A DNA stretch of 64,000 bases from Pseudomonas sp. SL4(2022) (GCF_026625725.1 NZ_CP113060.1:1804001-1868000); one strand, 5' to 3'. Counted from the first letter of the stretch, positions 46,265 to 56,124 are shown. The notes: generated by a model from the letters alone, not told the origin. Numbers and translations: made by a program.

Positions 46265-46430
46265 GGCGGCAACCTTGATTGTGATATTGGTGGTTGGCCG
46301 CCGTTTATAGGGAAAAAGTATTACGACTTCATAACAGACTATTGATAAGTAATAAGCCCACGCTCTGGTCGTGCGCTCAACCAGGCACGGCTTTCGCCGC
46401 CCTGGTTCCGCCGCGTGCCGAGGGTGTCTG

Positions 46431-47111
46431 TCAGTCCCTGCATTCCTCCAGACGGCGCTTCTGCTCACCGTCGGCGCTGAAATTGTCCGCCGCCAGCCAG
46501 CGTTCGAAGGCCGCGTTGCAGGCCGGCCATTCGCTGTCGAGGATGGAGAACCAGGCGGTGTCGCGGTTACGCCCCTTGACCACCATATGCTGGCGAAACA
46601 GCCCTTCGTAGCGGAAGCCCAAGCGCTCAGCCGCGCGCATGGAACGGGCATTGTCGGCGTTGCATTTCCACTCCAGGCGGCGGTAACCAAGCTCGCCCAA
46701 GGCCAGCTTGGCCAGCAGGTAAACCGCCTCGGTCGACGCCGGGCTGCGCTGCATGGCGCGGCCGAAAGCGATATGGCCGATCTCGATACAGCCATCCTTG
46801 GGCGCAATGCGCAGATAGCTCAGCAGACCAACTGCACGCTGCTGGCTCAGGTCGATCACGCTAAAGAACAACGGATCGCGACTGGCCGCATGACCGCTCA
46901 GCCAGGCATCGAACCTCGCGCGTTCGCTGAATGGACCGTAGGGCAGGTAATCCCAGAGTGCTGGGTCGCTGTGCGGGCCTTGCAACGCCTGCCATAGATC
47001 GTCGCCATGGTGCGCCGGGTCGAGCGGTTCGAGGCGCACATACTGGCCGTCCACGGGTTGATGGGCTGGGGTAGGCGCGGGCTGCCAGCCGAGTAGCGGT
47101 TGCTGGGACAT
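46431..47111 (-). CDS. GNAT acetyltransferase, RimJ/RimL-like
   Basis: 226 residues from ATG 47111, with AGGAG eight bases upstream; the longer frame overlaps the upstream gene. It shows the RimJ/L layout: VRLEPLDPAHHGDDLW, IEIGHIAFGRAMQRSPASTEAVYLLAKLALGELGYRRLEWKCNADNARSMRAAERLGFRYEG, and HMVVKGRNRDTAWFSI. Relatives acetylate ribosomal proteins, amino-acid analogues or small amines. The gene follows the small GNAT by 14 bases in the same orientation, and the two are likely cotranscribed. Convergent spacing to the autotransporter is 166 bases of AT-richer DNA. Confidence 0.87.
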   Translation of the reverse strand: MSQQPLLGWQPAPTPAHQPVDGQYVRLEPLDPAHHGDDLWQALQGPHSDPALWDYLPYGPFSERARFDAWLSGHAASRDPLFFSVIDLSQQRAVGLLSYLRIAPKDGCIEIGHIAFGRAMQRSPASTEAVYLLAKLALGELGYRRLEWKCNADNARSMRAAERLGFRYEGLFRQHMVVKGRNRDTAWFSILDSEWPACNAAFERWLAADNFSADGEQKRRLEECRD

Positions 47112-47125
47112 GCGGCGGCTCCTGC

Positions 47126-47569
47126 TTAGAACTGTTTGCGGTATTGGATAAAGCCCGAGCGCTCGGCGATGCGGTCGTAGAGCTGGCGGCCTGGGTAATT
47201 GGTTTCCTGGGTCAGCCAATGCACGCGGCTGGAGCCGGCCGCCTGGGCCTGGGCATAGACGTGCTCAATCAGCAGGCGACCGATGCCGCCGCCGCGCTGA
47301 TCGCTACCGACAAACAGATCCTGCAGGTAGCAGCTGTGCTCCACCGACCAATTAGTGCGGTGGAAGATCCACTGCACCAGCCCTACGGCCTGGCCGTCAC
47401 GCCAGGCGAGGGCGGCATGGGTCGGCTCGCTCGGGTCGAGAAAGCGCTGCCAGGTCATGGCGCTGACCTCGGCGGGCAACGCGCTCTGGTAAAAGTGCAG
47501 ATAGCCCTGCCACAGCGGCAACCAGGCGGCGTGATCGGCGGGAGTGATGGGTCGGATTTCGATAGACAT
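47126..47569 (-). CDS. GNAT-family N-acetyltransferase (paralogue of 39280-39735)
   Basis: 147 residues, GNAT fold with LVQWIFHRTN and the acetyl-CoA loop LQDLFVGSDQRGGGIGRLLIEHVY. Start ATG 47569 has AAGGA six bases upstream. It is paralogous to the 39280 protein over its full length, which is unusual 8 kb apart and suggests an older duplication. It stands first in a row with the RimJ/L-like gene and follows the PaiB-like gene by 14 bases, all on the minus strand. Confidence 0.85.
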   Translation of the reverse strand: MSIEIRPITPADHAAWLPLWQGYLHFYQSALPAEVSAMTWQRFLDPSEPTHAALAWRDGQAVGLVQWIFHRTNWSVEHSCYLQDLFVGSDQRGGGIGRLLIEHVYAQAQAAGSSRVHWLTQETNYPGRQLYDRIAERSGFIQYRKQF

Positions 47570-47583
47570 GGTTCTTCCTTGGG

Positions 47584-48216
47584 TTAGTGACTGTCGTTTA
47601 TGCGTGCGGCCAGTTCGCGGTCGCGTGGGTCATGGCTGGCATGCAGGCCCTCGCGCACGCCGGTTTGGTCGGCCTGGCTGCGGTTTTGCCCGAGCTTCCA
47701 TTTGCCTTCAAGACGCTCGATGGGCAGGGCGAAGCCGACAATCGCGCGCAGCATGCTGTCGATGTAGTCGCGCGGTGCATCGCTGACCGCCCAGGGCTGC
47801 GGACGCTCGGCTTCGTGCAGCGCGCTGAGGCGGCTGACCAGCTGCAGCAGGCGCTCGGCGTCATCGAATACTTCGGCGCGGCCATGGGCCTGCACGCTGA
47901 TGTAATTCCAGGTCGGCACCACCTTGCCGTGCTCGGCCTTGGCGGCGTACCAGGACGGGCTGATATAGGCCTCCGCCCCCTGGAAAATCACCAGCGCCGG
48001 GCTGCCCTCAGCTAAATCACGCCACTGCGGGTTGGCTCTGGCGAAGTGTCCGTACAGCGTGCCGTATTGGCCCTCGCCAGGTTCCAGCAGCAGCGGTAAG
48101 TGGCTGGCGAGCAAGCCCTGGCTACCGTGGCTGACCAGCGTCGGCAGGCGCGTGGCACGCATCTGCTGGTGCAGCGTGGCGAGGTCGTCCTGGCGAAAGG
48201 CGGCGGGCGTGTACAT
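47584..48216 (-). CDS. FMN-binding negative regulator, PaiB family
   Basis: 210 residues from ATG 48216 (AGGAG upstream). The split-barrel flavin-binding family PaiB is recognised from MYTPAAFRQDD, THLPLLLEPGEGQYGTLYGHFARANPQW-like region, VIFQGAEAYISPSWYAAKAEHGKVVPTWNYISVQAHGRAEVF and GFALPIERLEGKWKLGQNR. In Bacillus PaiB is linked to a spermidine acetyltransferase (PaiA). Here two GNAT genes follow on the same strand. It is divergent from a MocR regulator over 91 bases. Confidence 0.88.
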   Translation of the reverse strand: MYTPAAFRQDDLATLHQQMRATRLPTLVSHGSQGLLASHLPLLLEPGEGQYGTLYGHFARANPQWRDLAEGSPALVIFQGAEAYISPSWYAAKAEHGKVVPTWNYISVQAHGRAEVFDDAERLLQLVSRLSALHEAERPQPWAVSDAPRDYIDSMLRAIVGFALPIERLEGKWKLGQNRSQADQTGVREGLHASHDPRDRELAARINDSH

Positions 48217-48307
48217 GGGCGGGCTCCTGAGCTGATGGAGCCATGCTAGGCTGCGTATTGGTCTGTTGTAAGATCCACTTTCTGCGACTTTTATGGAGCC
48301 AATCGTC

Positions 48308-49798
48308 ATGGCCATTTCGCCCGCTGCGCCGCTACCGGTCGATCTGTCCGGCATTCACCTCGATCCACAGCACGGCCTGGCGCGCCAGCTGTATCAGGCG
48401 CTGCGCGAACGCATCCTCGATGGTCGCCTGCAACGCCGTACACGCTTGCCGGCCAGTCGTGATCTGGCGAACCTGCTGGGTATCTCGCGCAACACCGTGA
48501 CCCGCGCCTTCGATCAGCTGTATGCCGAGGGTTATATCGAGGGGCGCATCGGTGCCGGCACTTATGTGGCCGAGTTGAGTGGGGCGACGCGGCCAGCGCC
48601 CGCGCCCTCTGTCCAGGCTCAGCCGTCTGGCAGCCCGCAGAGTGCCGCTTTGCAGCTGTTGCAGACGCACCATCTGAATCCGCCCTTGAGCGGCGCACCC
48701 CGCGCATTTCGCGTCGGTGTGCCGGCCTTTGACCTGTTTCCCTTTGAGACCTGGGCGCGCTTGTCTGCGCGCTTCTGGCGCAAGCCATCGCCGGCACGCC
48801 TGGGCTATGGCGACCCGGCCGGCGATTGGCAATTGCGCGAGTTGATCGCCGCCTACCTGCGAAACAGTCGCGGCCTGCACTGCGATCCGGCGCAGATTGT
48901 GGTGACCAATGGTGCGCAGCAGGCCATCAGCCTGTGCGCGCAACTGCTGGTTACCCCTGGCGCGCGGGTGGCCGTGGAGAACCCTGGCTACCGCGCCGCC
49001 GGCCATGCGCTGGCGATTGCCGGGGCGCAGCTGTGCGGGGTGGCGGTGGATGGCGAAGGACTGAACACTGCTGCGTTGGAACAGATTGAAGAGTGCCGGC
49101 TGGTTTACCTGACGCCCTCGCACCAGTACCCGACCGGCGTCACCCTGTCGCTGGCACGGCGTCTGCAATTATTGGAATGGGCCGAGCGCAATGACGGCCT
49201 GATTATCGAAGACGACTACGACGGTGAGTACCGCTACAGCGGCACGCCGTTGGCACCGTTGGCGGCGCTCGACCGCCAGGGCCGCGTGCTCTACGTCGGC
49301 ACCTTTTGCAAAATTGCCTTTCCGGCGTTGCGTCTGGGTTATCTGGTATTGCCGCCGGCGCTGGCCGAAGCCTTTGCCCAACGCCGCGCGCTGGATATGC
49401 GCCATTCGGAAATCGGCACCCAGGCGGTGATGGCCGAATTTATTGCCGCCGGGCACTTCCAGCGGCATATCCGCCGCATGCGCACGGCGGCCCGCAGCCG
49501 CCGCGATGCACTGTTGGCCGGCTGGCCTGCGGATGTGCCGGGCTGTGCGCCGCTGCCGGTGGTGGAAGCGGGGCTGCACCTGTGTGTGCGGGTAAGCAGC
49601 CTGGCCCGCGAGCGCGAGCTGATCAGCGCCGCCGAGCGGGTTGGCGTGGAGATGACGGCGCTTAGCAGCTACTGGCTACCCGACAGCGCCACGCCGGAAG
49701 GCCAGCGCGCCGGGCTGGTGCTGGGGTTTGCGGCGGTGCCTGAGGCGCAGATTAATGAGGCGTTGGCAGTGTTGCGCCAGGTTTGGAATGCGCATTAA
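48308..49798 (+). CDS. MocR/PdxR-type regulator (GntR HTH fused to aminotransferase)
   Basis: 496 residues from ATG 48308 (GGAG nine bases upstream; ATG 48293 adds five residues). It has an N-terminal GntR winged helix (LARQLYQALRERILDGRLQRRTRLPASRDLANLLGISRNTVTRAFDQLYAEGYI). A linker and a fold-type I aminotransferase domain follow, with NPGYRAAGHALAIAGA, IIEDDYDGEYRY (pyridine Asp) and YVGTFCKIAFPALRLGYLV with the PLP Lys. Such proteins sense PLP and small amines. It is divergent from the PaiB-GNAT row and likely regulates it. A strong bidirectional terminator separates it from aspA. Confidence 0.9.
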   Translation: MAISPAAPLPVDLSGIHLDPQHGLARQLYQALRERILDGRLQRRTRLPASRDLANLLGISRNTVTRAFDQLYAEGYIEGRIGAGTYVAELSGATRPAPAPSVQAQPSGSPQSAALQLLQTHHLNPPLSGAPRAFRVGVPAFDLFPFETWARLSARFWRKPSPARLGYGDPAGDWQLRELIAAYLRNSRGLHCDPAQIVVTNGAQQAISLCAQLLVTPGARVAVENPGYRAAGHALAIAGAQLCGVAVDGEGLNTAALEQIEECRLVYLTPSHQYPTGVTLSLARRLQLLEWAERNDGLIIEDDYDGEYRYSGTPLAPLAALDRQGRVLYVGTFCKIAFPALRLGYLVLPPALAEAFAQRRALDMRHSEIGTQAVMAEFIAAGHFQRHIRRMRTAARSRRDALLAGWPADVPGCAPLPVVEAGLHLCVRVSSLARERELISAAERVGVEMTALSSYWLPDSATPEGQRAGLVLGFAAVPEAQINEALAVLRQVWNAH

Positions 49799-49811
49799 CG
49801 TCAGGCAAAAA

Positions 49812-49835
49812 AAGGGATGGCCGTGGCCATCCCTT
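49812..49835. terminator. Bidirectional terminator between mocR-like gene and aspA
   Basis: AAGGGATGGCC pairs perfectly with GGCCATCCCTT. On the minus strand TTTTTTT follows, giving a strong terminator for aspA. On the plus strand only CTTGAGG follows. Confidence 0.85.
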
Positions 49836-49878
49836 GAGGAGTGGAGGCAGGGGAGCCTCCTGTTACGCAGGGGTTCGC

Positions 49879-51303
<1,425 letters not shown>

Positions 51304-51460
51304 GATCAAGGTCATCTCAGGAAATACGGCAAATGCCGCGATGGCCCGTAGATTAGGGGCTGCAGCTTGGTTGTGGCCAATGCTGTTAAACGCTGGGTCA
51401 TGCATAATCGGCATAACGTGGGTGTGACGCGCCGCTTGACCAGAGCGTACGCCGTACCTG

Positions 51461-51508
51461 TAGGAGGGGCTTTAGCCGCGACCGTCGCCGCTGAAGCGCC
51501 TCCCACAA
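51461..51508. repeat. REP-like element, GGAGGGGCTT type
   Basis: TAGGAGGGGCTTTAGCCGCG is matched by the inverted CGCCGCTGAAGCGCCTCCCACA. This is the typical Pseudomonas REP layout (GC-rich arms around CTTCAGCCGCG). It adjoins the GTAGGGTGGATG-family copy at 51511. Confidence 0.8.
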
Positions 51509-51510
51509 TA

Positions 51511-51591
51511 GTAGGGTGGATGACGCTTTACCCATCCACCACAGTCGAATGTGTGCCGGGCGGTGGATGAAAACAGCGCCATCCACCCTAC
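51511..51591. repeat. Palindromic intergenic repeat, GTAGGGTGGATG family, copy 3
   Basis: Ends GTAGGGTGGATGACGC and GCGCCATCCACCCTAC differ by one base in the arms. The inner CATCCACC/CGGTGGATG stem is present. It lies directly ahead of the LysR gene, whose AGGAG ribosome-binding site begins six bases after it. With the neighbouring REP it fills the aspA-LysR divergent region of 303 bases. Confidence 0.85.
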
Positions 51592-51606
51592 AAAACAGGA
51601 GTGACG

Positions 51607-52521
51607 ATGAACCTCGAAAGCAAATGGCTGGATGACTTTGTCACCCTGGCCGCCACCCGCAGTTTCTCCCAGGCGGCACACAAGCGCTTTGTCACCCAGC
51701 CCGCGTTCAGCCGACGGATTCGCAGCCTGGAAGCGGCGCTGGGGCTGACCTTGGTTAACCGCGCCTGCACACCGATTGAGCTGACCGAATCCGGCCAGTT
51801 GTTTCTGGTCACCGCCCGCAGCATGGTTGAGCAACTCGGCGAAGTGGTGCGTCACCTGCATAACCTTGAAGGCCAGCAGGGCGAGGTGTTGCAGATCGCC
51901 GCTGCGCACTCGCTGACCTTGGGCTTCTTCCCGGAATGGATCGCCCGCCTGCGCCGTGAAGGCTTGCCGCTGAACACGCGGCTGGTGGCGACCAATGTGG
52001 GCGAGGCGGTGCATGCCCTGCGTGAGGGGGCGTGCGATTTGATTCTCGCCTACTACGACCCGGATGCTGCCTTGCAGATGGACCCGGAGATCTTCCCCTC
52101 GCTGCACCTGGGGCGTACGGAAATGCTGCCGGTGTGTGCCGTGGGCGAAGGCGGTGCGCCGCTGTTTGACCTGTCCAGTGGCCAGAGTGTGCCGCTGCTG
52201 GCCTACAGCGCCGGGGCGTTTCTCGGTCGCTCGGTCAACCTGCTGCTGCGTCAGCGGGCGTTGCGCTCCACCACGGTGTATGAAACGGCGATGGCCGACA
52301 GCTTAAAAAGCATGGCCCTGCAAGGCATGGGCGTGGCCTGGGTGCCGCGCTTGAGCGTGACCGGCGAGTTGGCCCGTGGCGAGTTGGTGGTGTGCGGTGA
52401 TGAGCAGTGGCAGGTGCCACTGGAAATCCGCTTGTACCGCTGCGCCCTGGTGCGCAAGGCGGCGGTCAGGTTGCTGTGGCGCAAGCTGGAAGCCGGCACC
52501 GGAGCGGCTAACGCGCTTTAG
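51607..52521 (+). CDS. LysR-family transcriptional regulator (HypT/YjiE-like)
   Basis: 304 residues from ATG 51607 (AGGAG upstream). N-terminal HTH ESKWLDDFVTLAATRSFSQAAHKRFVTQPAFSRRIRSLEAALGLTLVNR is followed by a typical effector domain (EVLQIAAAHSLTLGFFPEWIARLRREG, YETAMADSLKSMALQGMGVAWVPRL). The HTH region resembles HypT/YjiE-type regulators. It is divergent from aspA. The last four or five residues and the TAG stop come from interspersed repeat copy C, which begins inside the gene at about 52504, so the original C-terminus has probably been replaced. Confidence 0.88.
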   Translation: MNLESKWLDDFVTLAATRSFSQAAHKRFVTQPAFSRRIRSLEAALGLTLVNRACTPIELTESGQLFLVTARSMVEQLGEVVRHLHNLEGQQGEVLQIAAAHSLTLGFFPEWIARLRREGLPLNTRLVATNVGEAVHALREGACDLILAYYDPDAALQMDPEIFPSLHLGRTEMLPVCAVGEGGAPLFDLSSGQSVPLLAYSAGAFLGRSVNLLLRQRALRSTTVYETAMADSLKSMALQGMGVAWVPRLSVTGELARGELVVCGDEQWQVPLEIRLYRCALVRKAAVRLLWRKLEAGTGAANAL

Positions 52522-52670
52522 CGCGACCCGCAGCGCGAGTAGAACGAGTCATGCTCATTTACAGCTCGTAAACTCGCGTGCGAGCCCAGTCCGCTTCATT
52601 CGCCGCTTTGACCCGCCGGAGGCTGTTACTAACGTAGCGCCTTACAGGACTCTCGCTCGCAAGAGCGTAA
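52504..52670. repeat. Interspersed repeat, TCTCGCGAGCTAGAGT family, copy C
   Basis: GCGGCTAACGCGCTTTAGCG through the core ATGCTCATTTACAGCTCGTA and CGTGCGAGCCCAGTCCGCTT, ending CTCTCGCTCGCAAGAGCGTAA. It matches copy B over most of its length but lacks the outer left segment. It overlaps the last 18 bases of the LysR coding region and occupies the gap to aauR. Confidence 0.8.
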
Positions 52671-52701
52671 ACAGGTTCTTAGGCGTAGGGTGGGTTTGTG
52701 G

Positions 52702-54021
52702 CTACAGCCCGTACTTTTTCACCTTATCGAACAGTGTGGTCTTGGCCATGCCCAAGGCCTGGGCGGCCTGGCTGAGGTTACCGGCGTGGCGGCCCAGGGC
52801 GTCGCTGAGCAGGCTGCGCTCAAAGGCTTCCACCGCTTCGGCAAAGCTCGGGCTGCTGGCGTTGCTCAGTTCGCTGCCTTTGAACACCGGCAGGCCGAGG
52901 GCAAAACGCTCGGCGACATTGCGCAGTTCACGCACATTGCCCGGCCAATCATGGGCCATCAGGCGGGTCAGGGTCTGGCGGTCGAGCACCGGCGCCGGGC
53001 GGTCGAAGCGCAGCGCGGCCAGTTGCAGAAAGTGTTCAAACAACAGGCCGATATCCTCACGCCGTTCACGCAGTGGCGGCAGCGCCAGGCTCACCACATT
53101 GAGCCGGTAGTAGAGGTCGCTGCGAAACTGGCCGGCCTTACCCTGCTGCTCCAGGTCGGCTTTGGTGGCGGCGATCACCCGGCAGTCCACCGCCACACTC
53201 TGGTTCGAGCCGAGGCGCTCCAGGCTGTGTTCCTGCAACACGCGCAGCAGTTTGATCTGCAGGTTCAGCGGCATGCTCTCGACTTCGTCGAGAAACAGCG
53301 TGCCGCCGCTGGCGTGCTCGATCTTGCCGATGCGCCGCTTGCCCGCGCCGGTAAAGGCGTGGGCCTCGTGGCCGAAGATTTCGCTCTCAAACAGGTTTTC
53401 CGGCAGGCCGCCGCAGTTGAGCGCGACAAACGGCTTGGCCTGACGTCGGCTGAAGTCGTGCAGGCAGCGCGCCACCAGCTCCTTGCCGGTGCCGGTTTCC
53501 CCTTCGATCAGCACATTGGCCCCGGTATCGGCAACGTTGGCGATCAGTTCACGCAGTTGCTGCATCGCCGGCGAGCGGCCGATCAGGCGCTGTTCCAAGG
53601 CCTGGCGGCCGGCCAGCTGGCGGCGCAGGGCCGTTACTTCGCGGGCCAGGCTGCGCTGCTCCAGGGCGCGGCGCACCACATCCACCAGGCGCTCGGGGGA
53701 GAAGGGCTTCTCCATAAAGTCGTAAGCGCCGTCACGCATGGCATTGACCGCCATGTCGATGTCGCCGTGACCGGTGATCAGCACCACCGGCAGGCTGGGG
53801 TCGCGCTGTTTGAGACGGCTGAGCAGTTGCAGGCCGTCGATGCCGGGTAGGCGGATATCGCTGATGACGATGCCGGCAAAGTCTGCATTGATGCGTTGCA
53901 GGGCTTCTTCGGCGCTGCCCACGCCGACGCTGGGAATGTCTTCCAGGGTCAGTGCCTGTTGGCAACCGAGCAATACGTGGGGATCGTCTTCGACGATCAG
54001 AACGCTCAGTGGCTCAGTCAT
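52702..54021 (-). CDS. aauR: Sigma-54-dependent response regulator of acidic amino acid uptake
   Basis: 439 residues, NtrC/DctD architecture. The receiver (1-120) has phospho-Asp in VISDIRLPG (about 55) and KPFSP. The AAA+ domain has GETGTGKELVARCLHDFSRR (Walker A), FLDEVESMP (Walker B) and the arginine finger region RSDLYYRLNVVSLALPPLRERREDI. A C-terminal Fis HTH follows (LSQAAQALGMAKTTLFDKVKKYG). The usual GAFTGA loop reads HAFTGA. Together with the kinase upstream, overlapping by 8 bases, and the aat genes beyond, this is AauR rather than DctD. The target would be the TTCGGN4CCGAA site at 59559. Confidence 0.9.
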   Translation of the reverse strand: MTEPLSVLIVEDDPHVLLGCQQALTLEDIPSVGVGSAEEALQRINADFAGIVISDIRLPGIDGLQLLSRLKQRDPSLPVVLITGHGDIDMAVNAMRDGAYDFMEKPFSPERLVDVVRRALEQRSLAREVTALRRQLAGRQALEQRLIGRSPAMQQLRELIANVADTGANVLIEGETGTGKELVARCLHDFSRRQAKPFVALNCGGLPENLFESEIFGHEAHAFTGAGKRRIGKIEHASGGTLFLDEVESMPLNLQIKLLRVLQEHSLERLGSNQSVAVDCRVIAATKADLEQQGKAGQFRSDLYYRLNVVSLALPPLRERREDIGLLFEHFLQLAALRFDRPAPVLDRQTLTRLMAHDWPGNVRELRNVAERFALGLPVFKGSELSNASSPSFAEAVEAFERSLLSDALGRHAGNLSQAAQALGMAKTTLFDKVKKYGL

Positions 54022-55933
54022 GGCGTGGGGTCTCCTGGTGGGCGCTGACTTTGGCCAGGTTCAGCTCGAAGGCTGTACCGCCGCTGTCGGGGTGTTGCAC
54101 GGTCAGGCTGCCGGCGGCGGCGGCCGCCAGGCTGGCGGAAAGTGTCAGGCCAAGGCCCAGACCTTTCTCACCGGGTTTGGTGGTGAAGAACGGCTCGAAC
54201 AGGTGCTCACGCACATCCGCAGCGATCCCCGGGCCGTTGTCGCGCACGCTCAGGCGGTAGCGTTCGCCGTCATCGTGGCCGGTCAGCCAGAGCTGGCGCT
54301 CGGCTTGCTCGCTCATGGCCTCGAGGGCGTTGGCGATCAGGTTGACCAGAATTTGCTCCAGGCGCGTCTGTTCGATGGCCAGGCGCACATCGGCCGGGCC
54401 GTGGGCATAGTCACGGTGCAGCTGCACGGCGGCATAGCCGGGGTGGTTCTGCAACAGCAGCAGGGCGGCGTCCACCGCCTGCTCCAGGCTCGCCTCGCCC
54501 TGGTCGCCACTGCGGCGGGCAAAGGCGCGCAGGCTGGCGGTGATTTTGCCCATGCGGTCGACCAGCTCGCCGATGGTTTGCAGGTTGCTGCTGGCCACAT
54601 CCAGTGCGCCGCGTTGCAGGAAGCGCACGGTGTTGCCGGACAGGGTGCGCAGCGCCGCCAGCGGCTGATTCAGTTCGTGGGCGATGCTGGTGGACATTTG
54701 CCCGATCACCGCCAGCTTGCCGGCCTGCACCAGTTCATCCTGCGCTTGGCGCAAGGTGGTTTCCGCTTGCTGACGTTCGCGCACTTCGGCCTGCAGGCGC
54801 TGGTTGCTGGCCTGCAGGTCGGCGGTGCGTTCGGCGATCTTGCGTTCCAGTTCGTTGTTGGCCTGTTCCAGTGCCTCGCGGGCGGCCAGGCGGGTGGCGA
54901 TCACCTTGCGCCGCTGGTTCAGCGCCAGGCCGAGGAAGATCAGCAGGGCGCAGGCCACGGCCGCCAGCATGGCGTGGCTGAGGGCGGCGCGACGTTGCTC
55001 CTGCAGCGGCGTGAGCAGGGTCAGGTGCCAGGGGGTGTCGTTCAGCGGGCGAGTCTGTGCCAGGTAGGTGATCGGCCCAGCGTCCGCCTCGCCGTCCTGG
55101 TCGGCGGCGAAGCTGACTTGCTCCAGGCCGTCGCCGAGGGTGCGGCGGGCCAGCGGTTGCAGTTCTTCCAATGCCCACCAGTGGTACTGCAGGCTGCGCG
55201 CCAGGCGCTCGCGGGTGTTCGGGCCCAGCGGATGCACGGCCTTGAGGCGGCGGCTGGGGTTGCTGGAGAGGATGATGATGCCGTTCTCGTCGCTGACATA
55301 CGCCTGCAGACGGGCGCGCTGCCAGCGCTGTTCCAGGCTGTCCAGGCGCACTTTGACCACGGCCACGCCGATGATCCGCTCGCCGCTTTTCAGGCCGTGA
55401 GCCAGGTAGTAGCCGGGCTCGCCGGTGGTGCTGCCGATGCCGTAGAAGCGTCCGGGTTTGCCCTCGATGGCGTCCTGAAAGTAAGCGCGGAACGACAGGT
55501 CTTCCCCCAGGTAGCTGCTGGGCGTCCGCCAGTTGCTGGTGGCCAGTACCCGGCCGCTGCGGTCCAGCACGTAGATGGCCAGGCTGCCACTGCGCTGGTT
55601 GAGGCCTTCGAGGTAATCGTTGACCAGGCCCCGGCGGTAGGTGGTGGGCGTTTGCAGCAGGCGGCCGACGCTGTACTCCAGCTCCAGCAGGCTGGGCAAA
55701 TAGGTGTACTTGGTGATTTCGCTCTCCACCGCGCGGGCGTTGAGTTCCAGCTGGCGTTCGCCCCCTTCGGCGAGGTCACGGATGCCGCTGCGTTCGCTGA
55801 GGTGATAGCCGGCATAACCGCAGCCGAGCACCAGCAGGAGCAGCAACAGGATCAGCAGCAGAAGACGGGCGAGGCGCGGTTTCACGGTCAGGGCTGGCGG
55901 CACGGCGCAAGGAGAGGCGGTGGAGCATTGCAT
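54014..55933 (-). CDS. aauS: Sensor histidine kinase of acidic amino acid uptake
   Basis: 639 residues from ATG 55933, with GGGAGGA six bases upstream; the longer frame runs through a REP element. Two membrane segments (about 25-45 and 305-325) enclose a double-Cache-like periplasmic sensor (TYLPSLLELEYSVGRLLQTP, LAIYVLDRSGRVLATSNW). A coiled coil follows, then the H-box STSIAHELNQPLAALRTLSG and an ATPase domain with NLIANALEAM, DNGPGI and GLGLGL. It senses an acidic amino acid, by analogy with AauS, and phosphorylates AauR. Its stop overlaps the aauR start by 8 bases. Confidence 0.9.
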   Translation of the reverse strand: MQCSTASPCAVPPALTVKPRLARLLLLILLLLLLVLGCGYAGYHLSERSGIRDLAEGGERQLELNARAVESEITKYTYLPSLLELEYSVGRLLQTPTTYRRGLVNDYLEGLNQRSGSLAIYVLDRSGRVLATSNWRTPSSYLGEDLSFRAYFQDAIEGKPGRFYGIGSTTGEPGYYLAHGLKSGERIIGVAVVKVRLDSLEQRWQRARLQAYVSDENGIIILSSNPSRRLKAVHPLGPNTRERLARSLQYHWWALEELQPLARRTLGDGLEQVSFAADQDGEADAGPITYLAQTRPLNDTPWHLTLLTPLQEQRRAALSHAMLAAVACALLIFLGLALNQRRKVIATRLAAREALEQANNELERKIAERTADLQASNQRLQAEVRERQQAETTLRQAQDELVQAGKLAVIGQMSTSIAHELNQPLAALRTLSGNTVRFLQRGALDVASSNLQTIGELVDRMGKITASLRAFARRSGDQGEASLEQAVDAALLLLQNHPGYAAVQLHRDYAHGPADVRLAIEQTRLEQILVNLIANALEAMSEQAERQLWLTGHDDGERYRLSVRDNGPGIAADVREHLFEPFFTTKPGEKGLGLGLTLSASLAAAAAGSLTVQHPDSGGTAFELNLAKVSAHQETPRHD

Positions 55934-55975
55934 CACAGTCCTCCCTGGCTGGGTAGTTGTGGGTGCGGCTAATCC

Positions 55976-56094
55976 GTGGGAGGGGCTTTCGGCTCTGGCA
56001 TCCTGCTTCGCTCTAACTCCTGCATCCATGCAGTCGTAGCCGCGATGCTGTTGCAACCTGGGCCGGGCAATCGCCGCTGAAGCGCCTCCCACAA
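55976..56094. repeat. REP-like element pair between aauS and aatP
   Basis: GTGGGAGGGGCTTTCGGC at one end and TCGCCGCTGAAGCGCCTCCCAC at the other, with another CAGTCGTAGCCGCGATGC half-unit between. It occupies most of the intergenic region where P. aeruginosa has further genes. Confidence 0.75.
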
Positions 56095-56124
56095 GCGCTC
56101 AGCGGCCTGGTCCCACCTTTGGGG

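Noticed and set aside
45056-46345. Plus-strand open frame of 429 codons
   Set aside because: Antisense to the autotransporter repeats. Composition is Ala/Asp/Val-rich without domains.
46265-46807. N-terminal extension of the autotransporter by about 180 codons
   Set aside because: It overlaps the RimJ/L-like gene on the same strand, lacks a signal peptide, and ATG 46264 starts a proper signal sequence with a ribosome-binding site.
52702-55933. DctB/DctD (C4-dicarboxylate) system
   Set aside because: The architecture is the same, but the aatJQMP genes and the TTCGGN4CCGAA site point to AauS/AauR.
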